A DNA stretch of 60,875 nucleotides from Photobacterium lucens (GCF_009873615.1 NZ_SSMG01000170.1:1-60875), one strand, 5' to 3'; counted from the first letter of the stretch, positions 22,016 to 32,422 are shown. The notes: a model not told the origin generated them from the letters alone. Program-made: numbers and translations.

Positions 22016-22559
22016 ATCTACTTTTCACATTCTTTAAGAGTTTAGCTACTTTACGCTTCATATTACCTGTCATACCGTCGCCTTGGTTTTGGAAAGCGGG
22101 GCCGGTAATGGTGACGTGGTCTTGAGTATTAAAATCTTGCGTTTCAATATTCAATTGCAAGTTATCGGTTTTGATCACTTGAATATCTGAATCTGGCAAT
22201 AAGTTAAACATACGTACATTGCCATGAAGGTTCAGAATGTTTTTGTTGTCTAGCATGGCGGTATTTGCGCTAATACGCCATTCCGCATTGCTGCCGTCTT
22301 TAAATACCCACAGTACAGGTTTAACAAAGTCGGTTTGACCACTTTTCTCAAAGTATTCAAGATGATCTGAGTCGATCTGGTAACTGCGGATACCTGAAAG
22401 ATCAAATGTTGTATTGCTAATATCATTACCAATAAATACTGGCTTTTCATCATCAGGCTTCACCTGATTTTCTTTTTGCCAATGCTGTTCTAGTTGGTAA
22501 TAGCCTAACCATGCACAAAATACTGCGAGAAGTACATAGAGTAGCCTTTTTAAAGTCAT
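21996..22559 (-). CDS. lptC: LPS export protein LptC
   Basis: LptC is a bitopic inner-membrane protein that receives LPS from LptBFG and passes it to LptA. One N-terminal membrane helix (about residues 5-22) precedes a periplasmic jellyroll with TNWRIS-like and NLHGNVRMFN segments. Length (187) is near the E. coli value of 191. In enteric bacteria kdsC would lie directly upstream; here the preceding gene is kdsD, only 63 bases away. Confidence 0.94.
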   Translation of the reverse strand: MTLKRLLYVLLAVFCAWLGYYQLEQHWQKENQVKPDDEKPVFIGNDISNTTFDLSGIRSYQIDSDHLEYFEKSGQTDFVKPVLWVFKDGSNAEWRISANTAMLDNKNILNLHGNVRMFNLLPDSDIQVIKTDNLQLNIETQDFNTQDHVTITGPAFQNQGDGMTGNMKRKVAKLLKNVKSRYEPNQN

Positions 22560-22622
22560 AGACTTAAGCCTTTATCATATTTCATTATTCTTATGCGTTA
22601 CGCAATTTGCCTGCGTATGCTA

Positions 22623-23594
22623 CTACATCACGCCTGCTTTTAATAAATCATGCATGTTGAGCGCCCCAACAAGTTGATTATTTTCGGTCACCAATAACCC
22701 ATTAATTTTACGATCCTCCATGATTTTTAGGCCTTCTGCTGCCAGTAACTGAGGGGAGATCGTTTGTGGGTTACGTGACATGACATCACCAATACTCGTG
22801 GTATGAATATCAATATGTTTATCAAGTAGGCGACGTAAATCACCATCGGTGAAGATGCCACTTAGCTCTTGCTGAGCATTGACTATAGCTGTCATACCTA
22901 AGCCTTTTCGTGAGATCTCAAGTAAAGCATCTTTGATGCTGGCAGTTTCTTCAATAATAGGCAGCATTTCACCACTATGCATGACATCAGCAATGCGCAT
23001 TAATAATTTACGTCCTAATGCACCACCAGGATGAGAGAGAGCAAAATCATCAGCGGTAAAGCCACGGGCTTCCATTACAGAAATGGCTAAGGCATCACCC
23101 ATCACGAGTGTTGCAGTGGTGCTTGATGTCGGCGCTAAGTTCAGTGGACAGGCTTCTTTTTCAACGGTGATTTGTAAATTCACAATCGCCATTTTCGCCA
23201 TGCTGGAGTTTGGTTTACCTGTCATGCTGATCATAGGAATACCTAGGCGTTTGATAACAGGTAAAAGAGCAAGGATTTCAGAGGCTTCACCGGAATTGGA
23301 GATCGCGATAACGACGTCTTCTTGTTTGATCATCCCCAGATCGCCGTGGCTGGCTTCTCCTGGATGAACAAAAAAGGCAGGCGTACCAGTACTGGCTAGC
23401 GTTGCTGCTAATTTACGCCCGATATGACCAGATTTTCCCATTCCCATCACAATGACTTTACCTTGGCAGTCTAAGACGAGCTGACAGGCTTGATGAAAAC
23501 TGTCGTCAATGTAATGGCTGATGTTTTGTAGTGCTTGGATTTCTATATCCAACACTTGTTTACCATGACGACAAAAGTCAAAGGAGCGAGACAT
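22623..23594 (-). CDS. kdsD: Arabinose-5-phosphate isomerase KdsD
   Basis: KdsD converts ribulose-5-phosphate to arabinose-5-phosphate, the first step to Kdo for LPS. The SIS sugar isomerase domain spans about residues 30-170 (VIVMGMGKSGHIGRK, ISNSGEASEIL, APTSSTTATLVMGDA). Two CBS domains follow (about 205-320). I chose the ATG at 23594 (MSRSFDF, 323 residues) because GGAG lies 9 bases upstream and the length fits the family. An in-frame ATG at 23609 overlaps the yrbG stop (TAATG), so coupling is likely either way. The next LPS gene expected, kdsC, is absent. Confidence 0.96.
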   Translation of the reverse strand: MSRSFDFCRHGKQVLDIEIQALQNISHYIDDSFHQACQLVLDCQGKVIVMGMGKSGHIGRKLAATLASTGTPAFFVHPGEASHGDLGMIKQEDVVIAISNSGEASEILALLPVIKRLGIPMISMTGKPNSSMAKMAIVNLQITVEKEACPLNLAPTSSTTATLVMGDALAISVMEARGFTADDFALSHPGGALGRKLLMRIADVMHSGEMLPIIEETASIKDALLEISRKGLGMTAIVNAQQELSGIFTDGDLRRLLDKHIDIHTTSIGDVMSRNPQTISPQLLAAEGLKIMEDRKINGLLVTENNQLVGALNMHDLLKAGVM

Positions 23595-23608
23595 CTGAAA
23601 ATTCTCCA

Positions 23609-24568
23609 TTATGCGGAAACGTTTAAGAATAGGTAGGCTTGGTAGGCAATAAAGCAAATAACCAAAATACCACCTTCAACACGATTGATACGACGACGTT
23701 TACCAAGAGCCATCAGCAATAGCAATACAGAAAGCGCTAACATGACATAAAAATCACGGCTCATCGCAAGTGGGCTTAATACGGATGGATTAAGAAGACC
23801 CGGGATCCCCATCACAGCAAGGATATTAAAGACGTTGGAGCCGATAATATTACCTACCGCCATATCATCTTCACCTTTGTAGATACTAGCGATGGAAGCG
23901 GCCAGTTCTGGCAAGCTAGTACCAACAGCAATAATGGTTAAACCAATTACTAAATCACTCATACCAAAGTATTTAGCGATAGTAACCGCTGACTCTACCA
24001 CCATATCAGAAGAATAAAGAAGTAGACCTAAGCCGATAAAGACCCAAATTAATGCTGATGAGTTACTAACGCCGGTGGGAATTTCTTCTTCTTGGTTTTC
24101 CATTAATGGGTCGTTTTTATTTGCTCGACTAATTTTTAGCATCGCAAGCAGGAATAGAATAAATAGGACGGCAAGGAAAGCACCTTCCATACGCCCTAGA
24201 TAGTTATCCCAAAGTAATAAGCCAGCAATAACAGTAACACCTAGCATTAAAGGCAATTCACGGCGAATAATCGTAGAGCTGATAGAAAGCGGTTTAAGTA
24301 GCGCAGTGATACCTAAAATAAGAGCAATATTGGCAATGTTAGAGCCCAGTACGTTACCGACGGCAGTATCTGTTTTACCTGCAAGTGCTGCTGTGGCTGA
24401 AACCATCATTTCTGGAGCCGATGAGCCCATTGCGAGGATAGTCATACCGATCACAAGCGGCGCAACACCAAAATTGCGTGCAAGTGCGGCTGCACCATAG
24501 ACAAGCCTGTCTGCACTCCACACTAATAAAACTAACCCTACACAGAGCAACACAATGGCTTCGAGCAT
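23609..24568 (-). CDS. yrbG: Calcium/sodium antiporter family protein YrbG
   Basis: This inner-membrane protein of the CaCA family has about ten membrane helices in two inverted halves. Each half has the alpha-repeat signature: GSSAPEMMVS with GNVLGSNIANI, and GTSLPELAAS with GNIIGSNVFNI. E. coli YrbG is not essential and its transported ion is not firmly known. I chose the ATG at 24568 (MLEAIVLL, 319 residues) because AAGGGA lies at good spacing and it starts directly at the first helix. It is the first gene of the leftward LPS/rpoN cluster. Confidence 0.93.
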   Translation of the reverse strand: MLEAIVLLCVGLVLLVWSADRLVYGAAALARNFGVAPLVIGMTILAMGSSAPEMMVSATAALAGKTDTAVGNVLGSNIANIALILGITALLKPLSISSTIIRRELPLMLGVTVIAGLLLWDNYLGRMEGAFLAVLFILFLLAMLKISRANKNDPLMENQEEEIPTGVSNSSALIWVFIGLGLLLYSSDMVVESAVTIAKYFGMSDLVIGLTIIAVGTSLPELAASIASIYKGEDDMAVGNIIGSNVFNILAVMGIPGLLNPSVLSPLAMSRDFYVMLALSVLLLLMALGKRRRINRVEGGILVICFIAYQAYLFLNVSA

Positions 24569-24910
24569 TCTAATCCCTTTTAAAAATGGCACGTTGGAAC
24601 GATGGAAGTGAATCAATCGTTAAGTCGTATTTGATCTTTGCGGCTAATTTTGACGGTTAGCAACGCAAAAGGGAAGTATAACAAATGACTAATTCTCTCA
24701 TTCGCTGCATTTAGATGTGAAAATAGCAAATAAGATGAATTTCTTATCTTAGGCTTGTAAAGCACACTCTTTTTATCTGGTTTTTTGAATATTATGAATA
24801 GCGTACAATTATAGAGTTGAAATAAAACTAAAGGCGTAGCAGAAGAGATAAATAGGGATACCTATTGATGAAAGCCGCTGCAATGATTGTTAAATAAACA
24901 AAAATAGCTG

Positions 24911-24965
24911 GGAGATAAGCCGACTAACTTGAGTTGGTGATTTATTCTCCTTATCATCGTCGGCT
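24911..24965 (+). repeat. Competing inverted repeats upstream of mlaF
   Basis: GGAGATAA (24911-24918) pairs with TTATTCTCC (24942-24950) with one bulge, and inside it ACTAAC (24923-24928) pairs with GTTGGT (24933-24938) around a TTGA loop. Alternatively AGCCGAC (24918-24924) pairs exactly with GTCGGCT (24959-24965), whose last base is the first base of a TATAAT. The two folds exclude each other. Confidence 0.6.
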
Positions 24966-24970
24966 ATAAT
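24965..24970 (+). promoter_or_regulatory. Candidate -10 box for the mla operon
   Basis: This is a perfect TATAAT 117 bases before the mlaF start. The -35 position at 17-bp spacing (TTATTC) is poor, so activity may depend on an activator; the inverted repeat touching the box would suit that. Inference only. Confidence 0.35.
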
Positions 24971-25086
24971 ATTTCTTCACATAATGATGATAGTTTTTAT
25001 GTGATTAATTTTTAGTTGGCTGATTTTTAAAATAATTATCGGTATTTCATAAAGAATCACCAGTAAATAGAGGCGAATACGAAGCA

Positions 25087-25887
25087 ATGGCTAAAAGCGA
25101 TATACTGGTTTCGATTAAAAATCTTACTTTTTCTCGTGGTGAACGATACATTTTTGATGATATCTCCCTTGATGTGCCAAGAGGAAAAGTCACCGCTATC
25201 ATGGGGCCATCGGGGATTGGTAAAACCACATTATTACGCTTGATTGGCGGTCAAATCACACCAGAAAAAGGTGAGGTTTGGTTTGATGAATGGAATATAC
25301 CAACGTTAAGTCGACGTGATTTGTATCAAGCACGTAAACGTATGAGCATGCTATTTCAATCGGGCGCGCTTTTTACCGATATGAATGTGTTTGATAACGT
25401 TGCATTTCCACTACGAGAGCACACCGATTTACCGGAAGACTTACTGCGCAGTTTAGTGTTATTAAAGCTTGAAGCAGTTGGCTTACGAGGGGCGGCAGAA
25501 TTAATGCCGAATGAGCTATCAGGTGGTATGGCACGTCGTGCAGCATTGGCGCGTGCCATTGCTCTTGATCCAGAGTTGATGATGTACGATGAGCCGTTTG
25601 TTGGTCAAGATCCGATCACCATGGGTGTGCTGGTTGAATTGATCAGTAGCTTAAATAAAGCATTGGGTATGACATCAGTGGTGGTTTCACACGATGTGCC
25701 TGAAGTGATGAGTATTGCTGATTATGTTTACCTGCTATCGGGCGGAAAGATTATCGGTAGTGGTACGCCACAAGAGCTACGTGATAATCCCGATCCACGG
25801 GTTCGTCAGTTCCTTGATGGTGATGCTGATGGACCAGTACCATTTAAATTCCCCGCTCAGCCGTTAGAACAAGATCTCTTTGGTTAA
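25087..25887 (+). CDS. mlaF: Mla phospholipid transporter ATPase MlaF
   Basis: MlaF is the ABC ATPase of the inner-membrane MlaFEDB complex, which keeps outer-membrane lipid asymmetry. Motifs are Walker A GPSGIGKTT (40-48), signature LSGGMARRAALARA, Walker B MMYDEPF and the switch His in VVSHDVPE. Length is 266, near 269 in E. coli. It is the first gene of mlaFEDCB-ibaG-murA. Confidence 0.97.
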   Translation: MAKSDILVSIKNLTFSRGERYIFDDISLDVPRGKVTAIMGPSGIGKTTLLRLIGGQITPEKGEVWFDEWNIPTLSRRDLYQARKRMSMLFQSGALFTDMNVFDNVAFPLREHTDLPEDLLRSLVLLKLEAVGLRGAAELMPNELSGGMARRAALARAIALDPELMMYDEPFVGQDPITMGVLVELISSLNKALGMTSVVVSHDVPEVMSIADYVYLLSGGKIIGSGTPQELRDNPDPRVRQFLDGDADGPVPFKFPAQPLEQDLFG

Positions 25888-25940
25888 GCATTTAGCTCGA
25901 TGTGTCAGATACATCGGTAATTACATGGATAATGAGCAAA

Positions 25941-26723
25941 ATGATTGTTAATGCGATAGCTCGTATAGGGCGAAGCGGTATTGATAAATGCCAAACCATG
26001 GGGCGGGCAACGCTCATGTTGTTTGGGGCATTGGTCAGTAAGCCTCAGCCTATAAAAATGTTTCCGTTATTGATGAAGCAACTCTACTCAGTAGGTGTGT
26101 TGTCAATGGCGATTATTTTAGTGTCAGGTCTGTTTATTGGCATGGTATTGAGTCTGCAAGGCTATATCGTGCTGGCAGATTTTGGTGCTGAAACCAGTTT
26201 AGGTCAGATGGTAGCGTTATCACTATTACGTGAGTTAGGACCTGTTGTGACTGCGTTATTGTTCGCTGGACGTGCAGGCTCTGCTTTGACCGCTGAAATT
26301 GGTTTGATGAAAGCCACAGAGCAGCTTTCTAGTATGGAGATGATGGCGGTTGATCCACTACGTCGTGTGATTGCCCCACGTTTTTGGGCGGGCGTGATCT
26401 CGATGCCATTGTTAGCATTAATGTTCAGTGTGGTCGGCTTATGGGGCGCACAGATCGTTGGTGTTGACTGGAAAGGGATTGATTACGGTAGTTTCTGGTC
26501 CGTGATGCAATCATCGGTGAACTTTAGCTATGACATTGGTAATAGCATTATTAAAGCTGTTGTCTTTGCAATCACAGTAACTTGGATTGCAGTCTTTAAT
26601 GGTTACGATGCGGTGCCAACCTCTGAAGGGATCAGCCGAGCGACAACACGCACCGTTGTTAATTCATCACTCGCCGTTTTGGGCTTAGATTTTATTTTGA
26701 CCGCGCTGATGTTTGGCAGCTAG
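25941..26723 (+). CDS. mlaE: Mla transporter permease MlaE
   Basis: MlaE is the membrane permease of the MlaFEDB complex, with about five membrane helices and the very conserved [39 protein letters not shown] coupling region (only its identity is noted here). I chose the third candidate start ([10 protein letters not shown], 260 residues), which matches E. coli MlaE length exactly. GTG at 25902 and ATG at 25932 would add 13 and 3 residues and have no better ribosome site. It follows mlaF after 53 bases. Confidence 0.94.
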   Translation: MIVNAIARIGRSGIDKCQTMGRATLMLFGALVSKPQPIKMFPLLMKQLYSVGVLSMAIILVSGLFIGMVLSLQGYIVLADFGAETSLGQMVALSLLRELGPVVTALLFAGRAGSALTAEIGLMKATEQLSSMEMMAVDPLRRVIAPRFWAGVISMPLLALMFSVVGLWGAQIVGVDWKGIDYGSFWSVMQSSVNFSYDIGNSIIKAVVFAITVTWIAVFNGYDAVPTSEGISRATTRTVVNSSLAVLGLDFILTALMFGS

Positions 26724-26782
26724 GTAAAAAGGATTGTCGATATCGTTGTCGGCGTGGCAAAACAGATTAAGTGGATAAAAGC

Positions 26783-27262
26783 ATGCAACAAAATAAACGA
26801 CTAGAATTATGGGTTGGCGTATTTATGCTAGCCGGCATTGCTGCATTATTGGTATTAGCATTCAAAGTAGCGAATGTGCAAAACTTTGGCAGCAGTGAAA
26901 CATACACCTTAAAAGCACATTTCGATAATATTGGCGGTTTAAAAGTACGTTCACCGGTGAAAGTAGGTGGCGTGACTGTTGGTGAAGTGACGGCAATTAC
27001 CTTGGATAAAGAAACCTATGTTCCAATGGTGACGTTAGCGATTAACAAAAAGTTTGGTTACTTTCCTGAAACCAGCTCAGCCTCTATCTTAACTTCAGGT
27101 TTATTAGGTGAGCAGTATCTTGGTATTTCACCAGGATTTATTGATGAAGATGTAGATATGCTGCATAACGGTGATCTTATTGAAGACACTAAATCTGCGT
27201 TAGTATTAGAAGATATGATTGGCCAAGTGCTTTATAGCATTGGCGGCGACAAAAAAGACTAG
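26783..27262 (+). CDS. mlaD: Mla lipid-binding MCE protein MlaD
   Basis: MlaD is an anchored MCE-domain protein that forms a hexameric ring receiving phospholipid from MlaC. One N-terminal membrane helix (about 7-27) is followed by the MCE domain with FDNIGGLKVRSPVKVGGVTVGEV and ASILTSGLLGEQYLGI. The 159-residue product lacks the low-complexity tail of E. coli MlaD (183). The ATG at 26783 is preferred over GTG at 26771, since GTGGA lies upstream and the family N-terminus starts here. Confidence 0.95.
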   Translation: MQQNKRLELWVGVFMLAGIAALLVLAFKVANVQNFGSSETYTLKAHFDNIGGLKVRSPVKVGGVTVGEVTAITLDKETYVPMVTLAINKKFGYFPETSSASILTSGLLGEQYLGISPGFIDEDVDMLHNGDLIEDTKSALVLEDMIGQVLYSIGGDKKD

Positions 27263-27270
27263 GAGCACCC

Positions 27271-27909
27271 ATGAAATTTTTACGATGCCTAATACTGGCT
27301 TTTCTTGCCCTACCAATGTTGGCTCAAGCAGCAACAGTAGAGCAAACTAATCCATACACAATGATGGATAAAGTGTCAGCGAAGCTATTTCAAACTTTAA
27401 AAGCTGAACAACCAAAGATCCAAGCAAACCCAGAAGAATTACGTATTATTGTTAAGCAGGAATTACTGCCATACATCAATGCGCGTTATGCTGCTTATAA
27501 AGTGTTAGGTAACAATAACCTAAAGAAAGCAACGGTGGCACAGCGTGATGCATTCACTAAAGCATTCACAGACTACCTTGTGGCTTCTTACGCACAAGTT
27601 TTAACTCAATACACCAACCAAAAAATTCAGATTGAACCTGCGAAACCAATTCCTGCTGATCGTAGCATTGTCTCGGTACGTGTGGATATCCTCGATAACC
27701 AACGTCCACCTATTCGTCTTGATTTCAAACTACGTTTGAACAAAAAGACAAAAGAATGGCAAGGATTTGACATGGTTGCGGAAGGAGTCAGTATGATTTC
27801 GACTAAACAAAGCGAATGGAGTGGTGAGCTTCGTACTAAAGGTATTGATGCGGTAACGCAGAGCCTACGCGATCTTGCTGCTAAGCCGATTCAGATCGAG
27901 AAAAAATGA
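27271..27909 (+). CDS. mlaC: Periplasmic phospholipid carrier MlaC
   Basis: MlaC is the soluble periplasmic shuttle that moves phospholipids between the outer-membrane MlaA complex and MlaFEDB. A clear signal peptide (about residues 1-20, cleavage after AQA) is followed by the Tol-Tol-Ttg2 family fold, with ELLPYINARYAAYKVLG and RNLAAKPIQ-like ends. Length is 212, equal to or near E. coli. It overlaps mlaB by 4 bases (ATGA). Confidence 0.95.
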   Translation: MKFLRCLILAFLALPMLAQAATVEQTNPYTMMDKVSAKLFQTLKAEQPKIQANPEELRIIVKQELLPYINARYAAYKVLGNNNLKKATVAQRDAFTKAFTDYLVASYAQVLTQYTNQKIQIEPAKPIPADRSIVSVRVDILDNQRPPIRLDFKLRLNKKTKEWQGFDMVAEGVSMISTKQSEWSGELRTKGIDAVTQSLRDLAAKPIQIEKK

Positions 27910-28223
27910 TCATGTCTCAGGATAAGATCAGTTGGCAAGCTCTCGGTAATGACCAATATTGCTTGTCAGGTTGTTTAGAACGTGACACAGTGCCAGCCTT
28001 TTGGCTACGTAGAAAAGAGTGGATGCCTGATTCAAACAAGGTATCGCTCGATCTGGGTGGCTTGAGTCGGGTAGACTCAGCTGGCATGGTGATGCTATTA
28101 CATCTTCACCAACAGTTAAGCAGCGCAGGATGTGACTTTACACTGCTTAATGTGCCCGAGCAGCTAAAAACATTATTACGCTTGAGCCATGTTGAACCTA
28201 TATTAGCAACTTGCATGAAGTGA
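27906..28223 (+). CDS. mlaB: STAS-domain protein MlaB
   Basis: MlaB is the small cytoplasmic STAS-domain subunit that stabilises MlaF in the Mla complex. The STAS signature VDSAGMVMLLHLH is visible at about residues 56-68. Length is 105. The start overlaps the mlaC stop; a second ATG two codons later is also possible. Confidence 0.93.
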   Translation: MIMSQDKISWQALGNDQYCLSGCLERDTVPAFWLRRKEWMPDSNKVSLDLGGLSRVDSAGMVMLLHLHQQLSSAGCDFTLLNVPEQLKTLLRLSHVEPILATCMK

Positions 28224-28242
28224 GTTGTAGCGAGGATAGCTT

Positions 28243-28497
28243 GTGGAAATCTCTGAGATTAAACAAATTCTAGAAACCGCCTTAGATCTTGATGAAGTGA
28301 TCGTTAAAGGTGAAGGTAGCCACTACGAAGTGATTGCAGTGGGTACACTTTTTGACGGCATGAGCCGAGTTAAAAAACAACAAACTATTTATGGTCCATT
28401 AATGGATCGAATTGCAGCAAACGACATTCATGCGTTAACTATCAAAACATACACGCCAGAAGAGTGGGCGCGTGATAAGAAGTTAATGTCGTTATAA
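28243..28497 (+). CDS. ibaG: BolA-family protein IbaG
   Basis: IbaG (YrbA) is a BolA-like protein that binds monothiol glutaredoxins and Fe-S clusters and is linked to acid stress; in V. cholerae it affects envelope integrity. The 84-residue sequence has the BolA core [29 protein letters not shown] and an [14 protein letters not shown] end. The start is GTG, backed by GAGGA seven bases upstream. It lies between mlaB and murA in the conserved order. Confidence 0.93.
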   Translation: MEISEIKQILETALDLDEVIVKGEGSHYEVIAVGTLFDGMSRVKKQQTIYGPLMDRIAANDIHALTIKTYTPEEWARDKKLMSL

Positions 28498-28505
28498 CGA
28501 GGTAA

Positions 28506-29765
<1,260 letters not shown>

Positions 29766-29785
29766 TTGATTTAAGTTGCGATAAT

Positions 29786-29817
29786 AAAAACGCCTCACAT
29801 TGTGAGGCGTTTTTTTA
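29786..29817. terminator. Bidirectional terminator between murA and degS
   Basis: AAAAACGCCTCAC pairs with GTGAGGCGTTTTT around a three-base loop. T-runs occur in both directions, fitting the two convergent genes. Confidence 0.92.
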
Positions 29818-29833
29818 TAACTAAACCTGAGTA

Positions 29834-30916
29834 TTATCGCATTGGTTTGTTTTCAGATTCAGGGCGGTTGGCGACCGTGACAGGAATGATCATTGGTTGT
29901 CCGTCACGTAAGATCTTCACATTGACACGTGTACCTGGGCGAATATCGGTAACGATATCCCTAACACTCTGCACGTTAGTGACTTGCTTACCATCAATCT
30001 CAATCACGACATCATTCTTTTTAAAGCCAGCTTTTACGGCGGGACCATTCGGGTTCATACCGATCACAATGATGCCGTTGACTTGGTTCGCGTCATAAAG
30101 GCGTGCCATAACAGGATTAATTTCACGTCCTTCAATCCCAATCCAACCACGGATCACGCGTCCATCGGCGATCAGCTTTTTCATGATCTTAATAGTTAGT
30201 TGGTAAGGAATCGCAAAAGAGATCCCATAAGTTTCAATATTTGTTGCTTGTTGGAAAGAGGCGGTATTAATACCCACAAGCTCACCACGGGTGTTGACCA
30301 GTGCACCACCGGAATTACCACGGTTGATTGCAGCATCGGTTTGCAGGAAGTCTTGAGGGCCATAGAAGCTCATACCAGAGCGACCCGTAGCAGAAATAAT
30401 ACCAAAAGTGGTGGTTTGACCTAAGTTGTATGGGTTACCGATAGCTAGTACCACATCACCCACTGTTGCTTTGTATTCTGGGTTGACTGGGATCACAGGT
30501 AAGTTATCAGCATGAATTTTTAAAACCGCTAGATCCGTTAGTTGATCCAAGCCGATCAACTGAGCATTTAAAATGCGTCCATCTTGTAGTGCTACGATCA
30601 CTTGATCTGCATTTGCTACTACATGGTAGTTAGTGACGATATAGCCCTTATCACTCATGATCACACCCGAGCCAAGACCTTGGGTAATAAGCTCAGGATC
30701 TGGTTTCGAGGTGTCATCTTCATAGCGGCGGTTATAGATGTTAACAACAGCAGGTGAGGCACGTTTAACGGCATAGTTAAAAGATAATGGCGTGGGTGCA
30801 TCATCAAGTTGAGGTAAAGATACTGGAGATGATGGACGTAAACTTGGTACAGCAACCAGAATGACAGCTGCTGTGATAAGGCCGAGAAGAATAGAGCGAC
30901 CAAGAAATGCCAACAT
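29834..30916 (-). CDS. degS: Site-1 protease DegS (sigma-E pathway)
   Basis: DegS is the membrane-anchored periplasmic protease that senses unassembled porins through its PDZ domain and cuts RseA to release sigma-E. An N-terminal anchor (about 5-25) precedes the trypsin-like domain with His98 (TNYHVV), Asp128 (LTDLAVL) and Ser202 (RGNSGGALV). One PDZ domain follows (about 260-350). I use the ATG at 30916 (360 residues) rather than the TTG three bases earlier, because AAGGA is well spaced. A terminator separates it from degQ, so it probably has its own promoter. Confidence 0.96.
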   Translation of the reverse strand: MLAFLGRSILLGLITAAVILVAVPSLRPSSPVSLPQLDDAPTPLSFNYAVKRASPAVVNIYNRRYEDDTSKPDPELITQGLGSGVIMSDKGYIVTNYHVVANADQVIVALQDGRILNAQLIGLDQLTDLAVLKIHADNLPVIPVNPEYKATVGDVVLAIGNPYNLGQTTTFGIISATGRSGMSFYGPQDFLQTDAAINRGNSGGALVNTRGELVGINTASFQQATNIETYGISFAIPYQLTIKIMKKLIADGRVIRGWIGIEGREINPVMARLYDANQVNGIIVIGMNPNGPAVKAGFKKNDVVIEIDGKQVTNVQSVRDIVTDIRPGTRVNVKILRDGQPMIIPVTVANRPESENKPMR

Positions 30917-30984
30917 CAAGAGTCCTTAATAGAAAATGGGAGAATAATGGCAAGGAGAATACCATTCCTACTCATTGAGACCAA

Positions 30985-31017
30985 TAATAAAGTCAGGGCT
31001 AAGATCGCCCTGACTTT
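30985..31017 (-). terminator. Terminator after degQ
   Basis: AAAGTCAGGGC (30989-30999) pairs perfectly with GCCCTGACTTT (31007-31017). On the minus strand a short, broken T-tract (TTTATTATT) follows. It probably ends most degQ transcripts before degS. Confidence 0.75.
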
Positions 31018-31044
31018 GTATGACATGATAGAAGAAACGTAAGA

Positions 31045-32415
31045 TTATCGAATGATCAGGTACAATACGTTATCACCACGTTTGACTTCCATTGCGAGCA
31101 CGCTTGGCTTTTCTTCTAGTGCTTTACGCAATTCACCAAGGTTATTAATCTTCTTACGGTTTAAACCAATGATGATATCGCCTTTTTGGAGACCATAACG
31201 GGCTGCAATTGAGCGTTCATCGAGCTGTGATACTTTCACGCCTTTCACTTTATCGGAAGCTGTCGTATTGGTAAATTCAGCTCCGGCTAAACTTGGGTGG
31301 AGGTTATCAGCCTTCACTTTATTGTCACTTGCCGCTTTTAGGGTAACATCGAAGTTTTGCTTCTTGCCGTCACGAATAACACCTAATGTCAGGGTCTTAC
31401 CCGCGCCCATAGTGGCAATTTTTGCTCGTAACTCACTAAAGGTTTTAATTGGTGTACCATTAACTTCGGTAATGATATCACCCGCTTTTAATCCTGCTTT
31501 TTCAGCTGAAGAGTCAGGCATAACTTGGTTTACAAATGCACCGTGGTTAGTGGAGTAACCAAAGGTTTTTGCAAGCTCAGCGGTGAGTTCACCACCTTGA
31601 ACACCTAAAATACCGCGTTTAACTTGACCAAATTCCAATATTTGATCAGTTAAGCTCTGCACCATATTCGATGGGATTGCAAAACCGATACCGACGTTAC
31701 CGCCGTTAGGACCAACAATCGCGGTATTAATACCGATCAGTTCACCGTTAAGGTTAACCAAAGCCCCACCTGAGTTACCGCTATTAATTGCCGCATCAGT
31801 TTGAATGAAGTTTTCAAAGTTTTCGATATTCAAACCACTACGACCAAGTGCAGAAACAATCCCTGAGGTTACGGTTTGGCCTAACCCAAATGGGTTACCA
31901 ATAGCGACCGCAAAATCACCGACACGCAGCTTATCTGAGTTAGCGAGTTTTACTTCTTTCAGGTTTTCAGGCTTGTCGATTTGTAGTAGAGCAATATCAG
32001 ACATTGCATCACTACCAATTAACTTGGCATCAATTTCACGACCATCAGAAAGTTGTACTGCAATTTGATCTGCGCCATCAATAACATGATGGTTCGTTAC
32101 AATATAACCTTTCTTAGCATCAATAATCACGCCAGAGCCAAGCCCTCTAAATGGGCGTTCTTGTACCTGCTCTGATGGGAAATCTGGGCCAAAGAAATAA
32201 CGAAATGATTCCGGTAAACGTTGTTTTGACACATGTTTACCTTCAACTGCAATACTCACGACAGCTGGTGTGACTTGCTCCAGCATAGGCGCAAGACTAG
32301 GAAGTGATTGGTTGTTTACGGACGCAGGCAGAGCCGCGGTAGCCGTTACTGGGGTAATAACAGAACTGATACCTAATGCTAACGCACTAAAAACAAGCAA
32401 AGGTTTTTTAATCAT
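31045..32415 (-). CDS. degQ: Periplasmic serine endoprotease DegQ/DegP
   Basis: This HtrA-family protease and chaperone degrades misfolded periplasmic proteins. A signal peptide (about 1-27) precedes the protease domain with His110 (VTNHHVI), Asp140 (MSDIALL) and Ser215 (SGNSGGALV), then two PDZ domains (about 260-350 and 370-450). The Q-linker after the signal peptide is short, which favours DegQ over DegP. Length is 456. The leader is unusual: GGAG seven bases before the ATG lies fully inside a perfect 10-bp stem, and a sigma-E-like promoter overlaps the same repeat. Confidence 0.95.
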   Translation of the reverse strand: MIKKPLLVFSALALGISSVITPVTATAALPASVNNQSLPSLAPMLEQVTPAVVSIAVEGKHVSKQRLPESFRYFFGPDFPSEQVQERPFRGLGSGVIIDAKKGYIVTNHHVIDGADQIAVQLSDGREIDAKLIGSDAMSDIALLQIDKPENLKEVKLANSDKLRVGDFAVAIGNPFGLGQTVTSGIVSALGRSGLNIENFENFIQTDAAINSGNSGGALVNLNGELIGINTAIVGPNGGNVGIGFAIPSNMVQSLTDQILEFGQVKRGILGVQGGELTAELAKTFGYSTNHGAFVNQVMPDSSAEKAGLKAGDIITEVNGTPIKTFSELRAKIATMGAGKTLTLGVIRDGKKQNFDVTLKAASDNKVKADNLHPSLAGAEFTNTTASDKVKGVKVSQLDERSIAARYGLQKGDIIIGLNRKKINNLGELRKALEEKPSVLAMEVKRGDNVLYLIIR

Positions 32416-32422
32416 TACTGAA

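Larger units (their letters stand above)
24569..25086. other. Long divergent intergenic region between yrbG and mlaF
   Basis: These 518 bases separate two divergent operons and hold no ORF that I can support. The DNA is AT-rich. A 6-bp stem with a GATA loop lies at 24851-24866. A 9-codon ORF (MKAAAMIVK) at 24868-24897 is too short to judge. An imperfect hairpin lies at 24911-24950, and a perfect TATAAT at 24965-24970. Part of the hairpin can instead pair with 24959-24965. Promoters for yrbG (leftward) and mlaF (rightward) must be here. Confidence 0.7.

Noticed and set aside
24868-24897. 9-codon ORF MKAAAMIVK in the yrbG-mlaF gap as an attenuation leader
   Set aside because: It is too short to distinguish from chance, has no strong ribosome site, and the hairpin after it lacks a T-run.
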